64,000 bases of DNA from positions 186,001 through 250,000 of the forward strand of contig CAXXFQ010000017.1 of NCBI GenBank assembly GCA_963674475.2, given 5' to 3'. The translations under genes were made by a program, and so were the position numbers. Source of the DNA: CAXXFQ01 sp963674475. GTDB taxonomy: Bacteria; Planctomycetota; Planctomycetia; Pirellulales; Thermoguttaceae. The notes under the pieces are model-generated. The model did no database searches. It was given only the letters and a program-made list of their open reading frames with translations, and was not told the origin of the DNA. Every line of letters begins with the position of its first letter. Position 1 is the stretch's first letter. Shown piece by piece: positions 25,477-35,093 of this stretch.

Positions 25477-27582
25477 ATGTCCGAATTGACTTCCCATGAC
25501 ATTCTCGGTCCCGACGGGCGTATTGCCGCTCGGATGTCGACCTACGAGCCGCGCCAGGAGCAGCTTCAAATGGCCGACGCGGTGGCCGACGCGATTGCCG
25601 GGGAAAAACACCTGATGGTCGAAGCGGGGACCGGGGTCGGGAAGAGTTTCGCCTATTTGGTGCCGGCGATTTTGCATACGACACAGCCCGCACCCGGCTT
25701 GGACATGGAAGTGGACCCCGAGGCGCCGATTCCGTTGGGTCCGACCGAGGCGGAGGGTAAATCCCGACGTCGTGTGGTGGTGGCCACGAACACGATCAGC
25801 CTTCAGGAGCAGCTGCTCCATAAAGATATTCCGCTTTTAAACAGCGTCATCCCGCGCGAATGGACGACCGTTTTGGTCAAGGGGCGGAGCAACTATTTGA
25901 GTCTTCGTCGGCTGCGGCACGCGCTGGAGCGGTCGGCCAGTCTGTTCAGTCGAGCGCAGGAATTCGAGCAGTTGACTGATCTGGCCAAGTGGGCCAAGGA
26001 GACGACCGACGGGTCGCTTTCGTCGTTGGACTACAAGCCGTTGCCGCAGGTTTGGGACGAGGTTTGTAGTCAGCAGGGAAATTGCATGGGCCGGAAATGT
26101 CCCGATTATCAGGACTGTTTCTATCATCGAGCGAGGCGGCGGTCTTGGAACGCGCAGGTGCTTTTGGTCAACCATGCGATGTTTTTTAGCGATTTGGCGC
26201 TGCGTCGCGACGGGGTGAAGTTGTTGCCCGATTATGACGTGGTGGTGTTTGACGAGGCGCATAATCTCGAGGGGGTCGCCGGGTCACACTTGGGGATCAG
26301 CGTGACCAGCGGCCAGGTCGACTACACGTTGACCCGGTTGTACAACGATCGGACGAACAAAGGGTTGGCCGTCCTGCATCGATTGGTTGACGTTCAGAAG
26401 CAGGTGCTCCGGTGTCGCGATCGGGCCGAGGCGTTTTTTGACGACGTCGACGCATGGCTGGCCTGTCATCAGAGTGCCAAAGGGGAGAAACCGGCCGCGG
26501 GGACGTTGCCATTGGGCGGATGGGTCGGACGTTCTTCCGGCGGATCGGCACGCGTGCGGGAACCGGAACCGGTCGACAATCCGTTGTCCGAGGCGCTGTT
26601 CAAATTGCATCAAATGCTCCGCTCCCATGCCGAGACATTTCGGAACCCGGAAGAAAAACAAGACTTGAACGCGGCGGCCGATCGGGCACTTGGCATGGCT
26701 GGGGAAATCGAACGCTGGCGGACCCATCGTGCGGAAGACGAGTCGGTCTATTGGGTCGAATCGTCGTTTCGACAACGGCGGTTGCGTGTGAAGTTGGCCT
26801 CGGCGCCGATCGATGTCGGGCCGGTTTTGCGTGAGCATCTGTTTAACGAGGTACCGTCGGTCATTTTGACCAGCGCGACATTGGCGACCGGAGCCGGGTC
26901 GTTTGGTTTCTTCCAGTCTCGCGTCGGGTTGACTCAAGCCGAATCGCTCTGGCTGGGCAGTCCGTTCGATTATCGTAATCAGGCGTCGTTGGTGTTGCTT
27001 GACGGGATGCCCGATCCGGTCCGAGAGTCGCGGGCCTATCAGCAGAAGGCGTTCGAGATGATCCGCCGTTACGTTGAGCAGACTGACGGCCGGGCGTTCG
27101 TTTTGTTTACCAGCTATCAGATGATGCGCGACGCGGCCAAGGCGTTGGGCCCCTGGCTTACGCAAAAGAATTTGGCCCTTTATTCGCAGGCGGACGGGAT
27201 GCCGCGAACCCAGATGCTCGAAAAATTCAAGGCGAATGGGCGGTCGGTTTTGTTTGGAACGGACAGTTTTTGGCAAGGGGTCGACGTGCCGGGCGAGGCG
27301 TTACAGAACGTCATCATCACGCGGCTTCCTTTTGCGGTCCCCGATCATCCTTTGACCGAGGCGCGTCTCGAAACGATCCGTGCGAACGGAGGGAATCCAT
27401 TTCGGGATTACCAGTTGCCGACGGCGATCATTAAATTGAAGCAGGGTTTTGGACGGTTGATTCGATCGAAGCGGGACACGGGGATGGTGGTGATTCTTGA
27501 CCCGCGGATTCGGACGAAGCCGTATGGGAAGCAGTTTTTGGGGTCGTTGCCCGAATGTCGGATGGTGGTGGAAAAGGTGTAA
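25477..27582 (+). CDS. DinG-family ATP-dependent DNA helicase
   Basis: Superfamily 2, XPD-like 5'-3' helicase of 701 residues involved in DNA repair and R-loop removal. Walker A is in EAGTGVGKSFAYLVP (motif I), motif II is VVFDEAHNLEG, motif III LTSATLATG, and motif VI GFGRLIRSKRDTGMVVILDPR. Four cysteines around residues 195-215 (VCSQQGNCMGRKCPDYQDCF) form the expected iron-sulfur cluster site. The start ATG has no strong SD. A family-A element follows 30 bp past the stop codon. Confidence 0.93.
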   Translation: MSELTSHDILGPDGRIAARMSTYEPRQEQLQMADAVADAIAGEKHLMVEAGTGVGKSFAYLVPAILHTTQPAPGLDMEVDPEAPIPLGPTEAEGKSRRRVVVATNTISLQEQLLHKDIPLLNSVIPREWTTVLVKGRSNYLSLRRLRHALERSASLFSRAQEFEQLTDLAKWAKETTDGSLSSLDYKPLPQVWDEVCSQQGNCMGRKCPDYQDCFYHRARRRSWNAQVLLVNHAMFFSDLALRRDGVKLLPDYDVVVFDEAHNLEGVAGSHLGISVTSGQVDYTLTRLYNDRTNKGLAVLHRLVDVQKQVLRCRDRAEAFFDDVDAWLACHQSAKGEKPAAGTLPLGGWVGRSSGGSARVREPEPVDNPLSEALFKLHQMLRSHAETFRNPEEKQDLNAAADRALGMAGEIERWRTHRAEDESVYWVESSFRQRRLRVKLASAPIDVGPVLREHLFNEVPSVILTSATLATGAGSFGFFQSRVGLTQAESLWLGSPFDYRNQASLVLLDGMPDPVRESRAYQQKAFEMIRRYVEQTDGRAFVLFTSYQMMRDAAKALGPWLTQKNLALYSQADGMPRTQMLEKFKANGRSVLFGTDSFWQGVDVPGEALQNVIITRLPFAVPDHPLTEARLETIRANGGNPFRDYQLPTAIIKLKQGFGRLIRSKRDTGMVVILDPRIRTKPYGKQFLGSLPECRMVVEKV

Positions 27583-27612
27583 GGAAAAGAGAAAAACAAG
27601 GACAAAAGAAAA

Positions 27613-27735
27613 AAGAGGGATTGCGAAGCAATCGCGGTCCAAAAAGTTTTGGAAAGGGGTTTTAGGGGAAAAGCCTTTTTTAAAAGGTTTTCCCCCTAAT
27701 TAAAAAATATTGGCGACGGCCCTGGCCGTCGCTCC
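27613..27735 (+). repeat. Family-A 3'-end element, copy 2
   Basis: P1 GGGATTGC-GAA-GCAATCGC (one mismatch), the GGTCCAAAAAG spacer, P2 AGGGGAAAA...TTTTCCCCCT with a different stem sequence that keeps pairing, and P3 GCGACGGCC...GGCCGTCGC. It begins 30 bp past the helicase stop codon. Confidence 0.92.
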
Positions 27736-27908
27736 TTTTTTTCTTGACGGGGGTGAAAGCAAGAACGCTTGTTTTGTACCCTTAAGGTAACCATTTGTTT
27801 TAAGGGGTCGTTTCGCAAAGCAGAGTTGCGAGTTTGACTTCGCAGTTCGGAGTTCTTGCGAAATAGCAAGCTTGAACGAGGAAATGGCCGTCATCCAAAG
27901 TTGAGGTA

Positions 27909-28026
27909 TGACGGCGGAGCCGTCACCTGTTTTTTCTAAATGAGAGGGGACATTTTGAAAATTGTCCCCTCTCAAACTCTCCCCTCAAAAACTTTTTGGA
28001 CCGGGATTGCTGCGCAATCCCTCTTT
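27909..28026 (-). repeat. Family-A 3'-end element, copy 3
   Basis: Minus-strand orientation, starting 29 bp past the lpd stop codon. P1 and P2 are near-identical to copy 1. P3 is TGACGGC...GCCGTCA. Confidence 0.95.
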
Positions 28027-28055
28027 TCTTTTTTTTTCTTTGTTCTTTTTGTTTT

Positions 28056-29480
28056 CTACTTCCTTTTTCTTTTTGGTCGATACACTTCTGTCGCCGTTCC
28101 ATAATACACCTCTGCCGCCGCACCGAGCGTCTCTCCAAACGTCGGGTGCGGATGGATCGCATGCGCAATTTTGTCGGCCGTCAACCGGTTCTCGATTGCG
28201 ACGACCGCCTCGCCGATCATCTCCCCCGCGCCAGGCCCGACAATCCCGCAGCCAAGCAGTTCGTCTGTTTCCGGATCGATGACCCACTTGGTCAGCCCCT
28301 CGGTCCGACCAACCGCCTGCGCTCGGCCGCTTGCCGCCCACGGGTATAGTCCGGTCGCGACCGGTTTCCCTTGCGCTTTCGCCTCCGGTTCCGAAAGCCC
28401 GGCCCAGGCGATTTCCGGATCGGTGAAAACGACCGCCGGAATTGCACGAGGTCGAAACGGTTTCGCCGTGCCGAGCAGGTTTTCGACCGCCGCCTTGCCC
28501 TGTGCGGTCGCCTTGTGCGCCAGCATCGGTTCGCCTGCCACGTCGCCGATCGCCCAGATCTTCGACTCGGCGGTCCGTTGAAACTCGTCGGTCACGATGA
28601 ACCCGCGGGAGTCGACCTCGATGGCCGTGTTTTCGAGGCCCAAACGGCCACTGTTGGGCGTCCGGCCGACGGCGACGAGAATCCGATCAAAAAATTTTGT
28701 TTCGGTTTGATCGGCTCCTTCAAAAGCCACTTCAAGCCCGTTGTCATGCTCCGTGACCGAGACGACCTTCGTGTTCAAAAGAATCGCTTCGAACCGCTCG
28801 TCCAGTTTTCTCTGAAGCGGGCGAACGAGCATTGGATCGGCGCCGGGCAGAAGACTTTCGGTCATTTCGACCACGGTGACTCGACTCCCCAGCGCCGCGT
28901 AGACGGAGCCGAGTTCGAGGCCGATGTAGCCGCCGCCGACGACCAAAAGGGTTTCGGGTACCGTTTCCAGTTCCAACGCGCCGGTCGAGTTCATGACCCG
29001 TTTCGACGGGAGGTCAAGCGCCGGGACCGAGGCGGGTAACGAGCCGGTCGCGACCATGCAGTGCTCGAAAGTCATCGTGTCGTCTTCCAGCGGCGTGCCG
29101 TCGACCGATTCTAGCCGGAGCGTCGAGCCATCGACGAACGAGCCACGGGCCTGAATCCGTTCGACCTTGCGCCGTTTGGCCAACTGGTCGAGTCCGCTGG
29201 TGAGCCGATCGACCACGGCATGACGGCCCGCGCGGATCGTGTCGAGGTCGATTTCCGGGCGGCCGAAAACGATTCCTGCCTTCGAGAGGGTTTGGACCTC
29301 TTCCATGCCTCGGGCCAGGTGGAGCAGTTGTTTCGACGGGATACATCCTCGCTTGAGACAGACCCCGCCCAGATCGGCTTCGGCGTCGATCAACGTGACC
29401 TGCATTCCGCGGTCGGCGGCCAGAAAGGCGGCGGCAAAACCGGCCGGTCCGGCACCGATGACGACCAATTCTCGCTTCAT
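28056..29480 (-). CDS. lpdA: Dihydrolipoyl dehydrogenase (E3)
   Basis: FAD/NAD flavoprotein that reoxidises lipoamide in 2-oxoacid dehydrogenase complexes. The N-terminal FAD motif is VIGAGPAGFAAAFLAADRG. The redox-active disulfide is in GGVCLKRGCIPSK (Cys-x4-Cys). The NAD motif is LVVGGGYIGLELGSVYAALG. The C-terminal dimer interface holds the catalytic pair in HAIHPHPTFGET (His...Glu). Length 474 is typical. No E1 or E2 gene is adjacent. GGGGA lies about 6 nt before the ATG. Confidence 0.95.
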   Translation of the reverse strand: MKRELVVIGAGPAGFAAAFLAADRGMQVTLIDAEADLGGVCLKRGCIPSKQLLHLARGMEEVQTLSKAGIVFGRPEIDLDTIRAGRHAVVDRLTSGLDQLAKRRKVERIQARGSFVDGSTLRLESVDGTPLEDDTMTFEHCMVATGSLPASVPALDLPSKRVMNSTGALELETVPETLLVVGGGYIGLELGSVYAALGSRVTVVEMTESLLPGADPMLVRPLQRKLDERFEAILLNTKVVSVTEHDNGLEVAFEGADQTETKFFDRILVAVGRTPNSGRLGLENTAIEVDSRGFIVTDEFQRTAESKIWAIGDVAGEPMLAHKATAQGKAAVENLLGTAKPFRPRAIPAVVFTDPEIAWAGLSEPEAKAQGKPVATGLYPWAASGRAQAVGRTEGLTKWVIDPETDELLGCGIVGPGAGEMIGEAVVAIENRLTADKIAHAIHPHPTFGETLGAAAEVYYGTATEVYRPKRKRK

Positions 29481-29548
29481 CTTTTCCCCTACTTTTTCAT
29501 TCTCGTAAGCGGCCTCTTTTTTAGAGGACGCCTATATATAGGCATTCG

Positions 29549-31918
29549 TCAAGAGCGACTCGTAGTATACTCGTTTTTCCACCATCGGGCGACTGTCCGA
29601 TCGATTGCTTCTTCGGCTTTCGAAACGTTCTTTTCCTGCTCGGCCAAACGGTGGGCCTCTTCGCCCAAGGTGGCCAGGGTTTGGTGTGCCTCGTGATCCG
29701 GATCGAACCGTCGGATCGCCGTGTACGAAAGCATCCCCGGCGTGCCGAAACTTTTGGCCCCGACGGTCGAATGGGACGTGATTCGTCGGTGCATCGGTTG
29801 ACTGTTTAACAACGCGGCCAGGTAAAACGCCTCGTCGAGCGAGTCGACTGCCACCTGGACACACGTTTCCTGCACGATCGGCGGGCGCGGGCCCAGCAGC
29901 GGATCGTCGAGGAGTTGGAGGACCGCCGCGTTGATGCGTCGATCCATCCGACGCCAGACGACGCGGATCGGCGCGACCGAGTAGGTTCCCAAATTGTACA
30001 TCGAATAAAACGGGTGTCCGTCCTGGTAGCGTCGGTAGGCGGCCCGGTCGGTCAGGATCGATTTGAACGGTTTTAAAAAGGCCAACGTTTGAGGGAAGTC
30101 GCGTTGCATCTGTTGGAGTTCAAGGCCGGTTCGAGTTTGGAGATCTTGGACCAACAAGATGTGGTTGCCCGGCACCGCCTGCCATCGTTTTAGGTCACGC
30201 CAGCGAATCAACGGGTAGAGCAACTTTGGTTCGACCGTCGCCTCGTGCTGCGGAATGGCCCGTTTGCTTCGCTTGGGCAGGTTGCGGACGAGAATTCCGG
30301 ATTCGTTTTTCCGAACCGATTCGACCCAGTAGACGCCGTTGGCGCCGCCGGTGTTCGCGCCGAGATGGGCCTGGTAATCCGACGGCCCGGTGGGTGGTCC
30401 GAACGGGTTTTCGCAGGCCGTGCCTGTTATTGAGCCGTCCGTCGGGGTCGGCCAAATCGACCAGGGGGAACGCGGTTTTTCCGGATCGATCGGCGTGGCC
30501 CGGTGGGCGGCAGGCGGGTTTTCGGTCGAATCGTCCCCCGGCCAAACGTAATAGGGGACCGGATAGGTCGTTTCGCTTCCTTTAGTCAAAAGGACTGTCG
30601 CTGTCCGGGTCGACGCGCCGGGGAACGGTTGACGACTGGTGAAATCGTCGACTTGCAAAACTTCCAGCGGGATGCCCTCTTCGCCGAGTTGAAAGCGTCG
30701 GAACCCGTCGCCGGCCCCTTTGGTTTGAAAGACCGATTGGGTGATGACAAACGCCAGTCGGCCGCCGTCGCCGAGATACCGATCGGCCGCGACGTAGAGC
30801 ATCAGCATCGCCAGGTCTTTTTTGCCGCCGCCGTGCCGCGCTTCGTTGCCCGAGAGGGAAAACAGACCGTATCGCTTCCAGAGTGAGCGGGTTGCCTCGC
30901 GATAGGCCGAAGGCAGATGGTCCCACGCGATCCACGGCGGGTTGCCGACGATCAGGTCGAACGGTTTTTGAGTTTCGCCCTCCACCAGGCCGTCCAACAG
31001 ACTGTCTTTTTGAAAAATCGGGACGTCGACTTCTTCGGTTGGATCGAGAAGATCGCCGATGGCCAACAGGTACTGGGCCCGCGCGGCGACGACGGCCAAC
31101 GGGTTCAGATCGAACCCGGCCAGATTCTCGCTCAACTGGCGTGCGAAACGGGCCTTTTCGTCGTGCGATTTGTGGTCGATCCCGGCCGCGCGTCGACGGC
31201 GTCGAATCGTCTCGATCAAAAAGATCCCCGAGCCGCATGCCGGATCGAGCAATCGCCCGGTCGGGTCGTCGGCGCGTTCGACCACGTCGAGCAGATGTCC
31301 GGCCAACCACGGCGGCGTGTAGTATTCGCCCATCCGATGACGCACACGCCGGGGAAAAAGCTTTTGATACCAGTCGGCCCAAAGATCGTCCGCGTTATCG
31401 TCAGACGTTAATTCTGACGCGAGGTCGGATAGTTTCCACCGCCGGATCGTCGCGGTAACTCGAGCGTGCCAGGCGGTCAGACGTGGCGTCGACACTGGGG
31501 TGAACCAATCAAACGGTTCAATGGTCAAAAGCCGGTCGACCTTTTTTGAAAGGTTACTGTCGGACCACGCCTTTTCTGGGCGGCCGGTCATCATGTGTTG
31601 AACCAGCGCTTGAACCACGATGACGAAGTAAGTCTGTAAGGCAAACAACAAGATCGCCCGTTCGGTCGATTCGGGCAGGTTATATTGACGTGCCAGAAGC
31701 TCGAAAGGGCAAGCGGTCTTGGCGGGGCCAGTCTCGTCGTCGAACCAGAAATGGCCCGAACTGGTGAGGCTCTCTTTCCATCGGTCCAACGGTCCGTCTA
31801 CCTTCGACGAGTCCGAATTCTCGAGGATCTCGACCAACGTGGCGATCCCCTCCCGCGCAAGGGGCGATTTCGGCCCGAATTGTTCAATGAGAAGTTGGGA
31901 AAATCGGTTGGTCGACAT
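29549..31918 (-). CDS. Orphan adenine-specific DNA methyltransferase (Eco57I/N6-Mtase type)
   Basis: A 789-residue S-adenosylmethionine-dependent methylase. Motif I is LLDPACGSGIFLIETI (SAM binding) and motif IV is VGNPPWIAW (catalytic NPPW). FDLNPLAVVAARAQYLLAIGDLL lies between them. The C-terminal region (ALLNSQPMHRRI, SYTAIRRFDP) resembles the target-recognition part of type IIG-like methylases. No separate endonuclease, HsdR/HsdS or other defence gene lies nearby, and I see no PD-(D/E)XK motif in the protein, so it appears to be a solitary methylase. ATG 31918 is chosen over a TTG two codons earlier; no SD is seen. Confidence 0.82.
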   Translation of the reverse strand: MSTNRFSQLLIEQFGPKSPLAREGIATLVEILENSDSSKVDGPLDRWKESLTSSGHFWFDDETGPAKTACPFELLARQYNLPESTERAILLFALQTYFVIVVQALVQHMMTGRPEKAWSDSNLSKKVDRLLTIEPFDWFTPVSTPRLTAWHARVTATIRRWKLSDLASELTSDDNADDLWADWYQKLFPRRVRHRMGEYYTPPWLAGHLLDVVERADDPTGRLLDPACGSGIFLIETIRRRRRAAGIDHKSHDEKARFARQLSENLAGFDLNPLAVVAARAQYLLAIGDLLDPTEEVDVPIFQKDSLLDGLVEGETQKPFDLIVGNPPWIAWDHLPSAYREATRSLWKRYGLFSLSGNEARHGGGKKDLAMLMLYVAADRYLGDGGRLAFVITQSVFQTKGAGDGFRRFQLGEEGIPLEVLQVDDFTSRQPFPGASTRTATVLLTKGSETTYPVPYYVWPGDDSTENPPAAHRATPIDPEKPRSPWSIWPTPTDGSITGTACENPFGPPTGPSDYQAHLGANTGGANGVYWVESVRKNESGILVRNLPKRSKRAIPQHEATVEPKLLYPLIRWRDLKRWQAVPGNHILLVQDLQTRTGLELQQMQRDFPQTLAFLKPFKSILTDRAAYRRYQDGHPFYSMYNLGTYSVAPIRVVWRRMDRRINAAVLQLLDDPLLGPRPPIVQETCVQVAVDSLDEAFYLAALLNSQPMHRRITSHSTVGAKSFGTPGMLSYTAIRRFDPDHEAHQTLATLGEEAHRLAEQEKNVSKAEEAIDRTVARWWKNEYTTSRS

Positions 31919-32060
31919 AGGCAATAAAGGAGATTTTTTGACTCAAAACGCGAGGCATCAGGCCGCGGGGCCATGATACCCCTTTTCGAGCCAATTTTTC
32001 AGCCCCCCCTGGAGTTGAAAGATCGACCCGGTTTTTCAGGCCGTTTTACCCCCTCGCTTG

Positions 32061-32090
32061 TGGACAAGTGCCGGAGTTGGCGCTTATAAT
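32061..32090 (+). promoter_or_regulatory. Sigma-70 promoter for the DUF1080 gene
   Basis: TGGACA (32061-32066), 18-bp spacer, perfect TATAAT (32085-32090). It lies about 70 nt before the start codon. Confidence 0.65.
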
Positions 32091-32161
32091 AGGCGATTAT
32101 TGAGGGCTGCATTGCCAACGAACCTTCCCCCACAACTGTCCCCCCCATTGAGGATTTGCTG

Positions 32162-33001
32162 ATGCTCAAGTCGAAATCGCTCGGATTGCTCTTGGTACTT
32201 TTGTTGTTCTGCTCAAGTACGTCGCTTTTGGCCAAGGAGACGGCCAAATCCCAAAAGCCGATTGTCCCGAAAGATGGCCCGATCAAGCTGTTCAACGGAA
32301 AGGACCTCACCGGCTTTTATACCTTCTTGAAAGATACAAAATACGAAGACCCCCGACAGGTCTTCACCGTCAAGGACGGCGTCTTGATCATCTCCGGCGA
32401 TGGCCTCGGTGGGCTTTATACCAATGACCGGTATGCCGACTATCACATGGTCTGCGAATTCAAATGGGGGCCGCGAACGTGGGGACCTCGCAAAGAACGA
32501 ACCAAAGACTCCGGTGTCTTGGTCCACGGCTTCGGTCCGGATGACTCTTACGGTGGCGGCGTCTGGTTTTCGTCGGTCGAGGCCCAGTTGATCCAGGGCG
32601 GCTGCGGCGATTTCATCATCGTCAACGGAAAAGACGACGACGGCAAACCGACCAACATCACCGGCAAAGCGAAGGTCGTCAAGGATCGTGACGGGGAAGC
32701 GGTCTGGGACCCCAAGGGGGAAGTGGCCACGTTCGGAGGCGGACGGATCAACAACCACTATCGCGACCCCGATTGGGCCGACACGCTCAATTTCCGCGGG
32801 AAAGAGGACGTCGAAAACCCGGACGGCCAGTGGAACACGATGGAAGTGATCTGCCGCGGGAACGAGATTTTGATCAAAGTCAACGGCCATCTGGTCAACC
32901 ATATGACCGACTGCTCGATCGACTCGGGCAAGATCCTCATTCAGTCGGAATGGGCCGAGATCCATGTCCGTCGCTGGGACCTCTTGCCGCTGGAAAACTA
33001 G
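32162..33001 (+). CDS. Secreted DUF1080 (3-keto-disaccharide hydrolase-like) protein
   Basis: Exported 279-residue protein with signal peptide SLGLLLVLLLFCSSTSLLAK. The DUF1080 concanavalin-like lectin/glucanase fold is seen in IKLFNGKDLTGFYTFLKDT, VLIISGDGLGGLYTNDRYAD, KDSGVLVHG, SVEAQLIQGG and WNTMEVICRGNEILIKVNGH. The family is greatly expanded in planctomycetes; some members hydrolyse 3-keto-glycosides made by Gfo/Idh-type enzymes, but substrate is unproven here. ATG 32162 has GAGGA 7 nt upstream; a TTG two codons earlier is possible. Confidence 0.92.
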   Translation: MLKSKSLGLLLVLLLFCSSTSLLAKETAKSQKPIVPKDGPIKLFNGKDLTGFYTFLKDTKYEDPRQVFTVKDGVLIISGDGLGGLYTNDRYADYHMVCEFKWGPRTWGPRKERTKDSGVLVHGFGPDDSYGGGVWFSSVEAQLIQGGCGDFIIVNGKDDDGKPTNITGKAKVVKDRDGEAVWDPKGEVATFGGGRINNHYRDPDWADTLNFRGKEDVENPDGQWNTMEVICRGNEILIKVNGHLVNHMTDCSIDSGKILIQSEWAEIHVRRWDLLPLEN

Positions 33002-33377
33002 GCAATGTCGAGACAAGCTTGGGATTTTTGACGCGGAAATAGGGGGGCTTGAAAAAGTCCTTGCCGATTTTAGCCGATTTTCCCAACCGTAATAATTATT
33101 GTTGAATCAGAACCGTGGTGCCCCAGGAAAAGGGGTGTCGCGGTTCTTTTTTTGTGATGACGGAACGTGGGCGCGAATTTTCTCAAGCCATGAAGGTTGC
33201 CTAAATTGCCTGACAGGAAAATCCTACTTGGTAGGCATAATGATTTCAACAAGCTCAATCGATTCAATTCGACTTTCCCTCCCGATCGGTACGATATAAC
33301 CGGGAGAGCCAGGTCTCATTTCGTTATCATTACCGACCCATGGCATTGAGGCCAAAACTCACGGGAGACTCACGAAC
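33002..33377. other. Gap between the DUF1080 and TolC-like genes
   Basis: Contains the terminator at 33109-33153 and then about 220 bp that must hold the promoter of the TolC-like gene. No gene is seen. Confidence 0.5.
33109..33153 (+). terminator. Terminator after the DUF1080 gene
   Basis: AGAACCGTGGTGCCCC pairs with GGGGTGTCGCGGTTCT (a few wobbles or mismatches) around a short loop and ends in seven T residues. Confidence 0.85.
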
Positions 33378-34961
33378 GTGGCACGGACGCCTTTGCTTTT
33401 GATCAACGCCGAAACACCCGGACGAGACTCGGTCGGTCCCATTCTTGTGACCAGACGTCTTGTTTACGTGCGACACGAAAAGCTTTTCGCTGCCCTGATT
33501 GGAATCTTGTTGGGAGTAGTGGCTTGTTGCGCGACGACCACCTTTGGTCAAACGACCCTCGAGCCGACGCCGACGCCGGCACCTTCCGGATCGGGGCAAC
33601 AGCAGCCGGGGCAACCGGCGACGGCCGTTTCGCAACCGTCGTTTTCTTCATGGGAGGAAATCGGGACCAAGCGACTGGCTGTCGGGGAGGTGGAGATTTT
33701 GCGGCTTCCGGCGCCAGCGCCTCCTTGCCCGACCGGCGCGCCGGGGCGGATCGATCTTTTTGGGGCCGTTTCCCGGGCGATTCAGTGTAACCCGAAACTC
33801 AAAGCGTACCAGGCTGAGGTGATGCAGGCCCGTGCCGCGCGGACGGTCGCCTTCTCGCCGTTTTATCCGAAGATCGCCAACTCGGCCAATCTGATCGGGA
33901 CGACGGGCCCTTTTTTTGCCTTGGGACAAATTTCCCCCGATTTGCAAAACCGCTCCAGCGGCTTTGTCTTGAACGAGTTGACCATCGAGTGGATCCTCTG
34001 GGATTTCGGGCGTCGACTGGGAACCTATCGGCAGTACGATCTTCAATATCAGATCTCCCGATTCCAGTGCCGACGGGCCGAACAGACGGTCGCGTTTTTT
34101 GTGTCGCAGTCGTATTTCCAGCTCTTGGAGGCATACGCCGAAATTCGGGTGGCCGACGACACGATTCGCCGGTCGAACGAGTATCTGCGTGTTTCCAATA
34201 ACCTTTACGTGGCCGGAGAGACCGATCGAGAAGCGGTCCTCAGTGCCCAGTACCAACTGACCCAAGCCCAACAGCTGATGGTCTCATCCCAGGCCGACAA
34301 GCGAATCAAGGCGGGCAATCTCAATACGCAAATCGGGTTGCCGGTTTTAACTCCCGTTTGCGCGATCGATTGTCGCGAGGTCCCCAAGATGGATATCCCG
34401 GTCGTGGCGTGCGTCGACTTGGGGCATCGGCAACGTTTCGAGGTCAAGGCGGCGGTCGACTATATCGCCAAGGCATGCGAGCAAAAACGGGTTGCCCGGG
34501 CCGATTTCAAGCCGGAGATTTATACCAATGGGGGCTATACCACGTTGGGCGGCGATCTGACCAGTGACTTTTACAGCGGGGCAGTCACGTTCGACTGGGA
34601 GCTTTTTAGTGGCGGCAAGCGGGTCGGCGTCCTCCGTGAAGCACAGGGGGCCATCTGCTACGCGAGAGCCCAACACCGCGAGATTTGCAACCGGATTGGC
34701 GATGAGATCAACAGCGCGTTTCAGACGCTGATTTCGGCCCGGCACAATCTGGTTTTATCCCGATCGGCCGTGAAGCTGGCTGACGAGCGGTATCGGATCG
34801 TGCTGGATAAATTCAGTGTCGGAAAGGCGAACCCGACCGCGGTGCTCGAAGCGCATACCGAGCTGACTCGCGCCGAGCAGTCGGAAAATCGGGCCTTCTA
34901 CAATCTGCTGATCGCCTTTGCCCAGTTGGAATACGCCGTCGGCGGGCCGTTGGCCCCTTAG
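33378..34961 (+). CDS. TolC-family outer membrane efflux protein
   Basis: A 527-residue protein. A hydrophobic export segment lies at about residues 37-54 (LFAALIGILLGVVACCA), so the true start may be downstream of the GTG at 33378. A Pro/Thr-rich linker follows. Two copies of the OEP repeat with long helices are recognisable: residues about 130-330 (GRIDLFGAVSRAIQCNPKLK, LSAQYQLTQAQQLM) and 350-520 (ADERYRIVLDKFSVGKANPT, EHTELTRAEQ-like helix). It probably forms the outer-membrane duct of a type I secretion or RND efflux system; no partner genes adjoin. Confidence 0.88.
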   Translation: MARTPLLLINAETPGRDSVGPILVTRRLVYVRHEKLFAALIGILLGVVACCATTTFGQTTLEPTPTPAPSGSGQQQPGQPATAVSQPSFSSWEEIGTKRLAVGEVEILRLPAPAPPCPTGAPGRIDLFGAVSRAIQCNPKLKAYQAEVMQARAARTVAFSPFYPKIANSANLIGTTGPFFALGQISPDLQNRSSGFVLNELTIEWILWDFGRRLGTYRQYDLQYQISRFQCRRAEQTVAFFVSQSYFQLLEAYAEIRVADDTIRRSNEYLRVSNNLYVAGETDREAVLSAQYQLTQAQQLMVSSQADKRIKAGNLNTQIGLPVLTPVCAIDCREVPKMDIPVVACVDLGHRQRFEVKAAVDYIAKACEQKRVARADFKPEIYTNGGYTTLGGDLTSDFYSGAVTFDWELFSGGKRVGVLREAQGAICYARAQHREICNRIGDEINSAFQTLISARHNLVLSRSAVKLADERYRIVLDKFSVGKANPTAVLEAHTELTRAEQSENRAFYNLLIAFAQLEYAVGGPLAP

Positions 34962-35093
34962 TAGACCCGTTTGGAAGAATTTTTTTGGTCTTCTTTCAAA
35001 AAAGGGGAATTCTCGGCAGTAAAACGCTTTTCGCCGAACCGATTCAACTATATAATCTCGTTTAGATATAGATGAAGCGGTGGCCCTCTCCTG

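Larger units (their letters stand above)
27583..28055. other. Convergent intergenic region with two facing family-A copies
   Basis: Separates the helicase gene (+) and lpd (-). Copies 2 and 3 face each other. The roughly 170 bp between them (27736-27908) hold short inverted repeats but no gene. Confidence 0.8.

Noticed and set aside
29549..31918. Defence island (BREX, DISARM or restriction system) around the methylase
   Set aside because: The neighbours are lpd and a DUF1080 gene; no nuclease, helicase or phosphatase partner of those systems is next to it. The dinG-like helicase 2 kb away is a typical repair enzyme.
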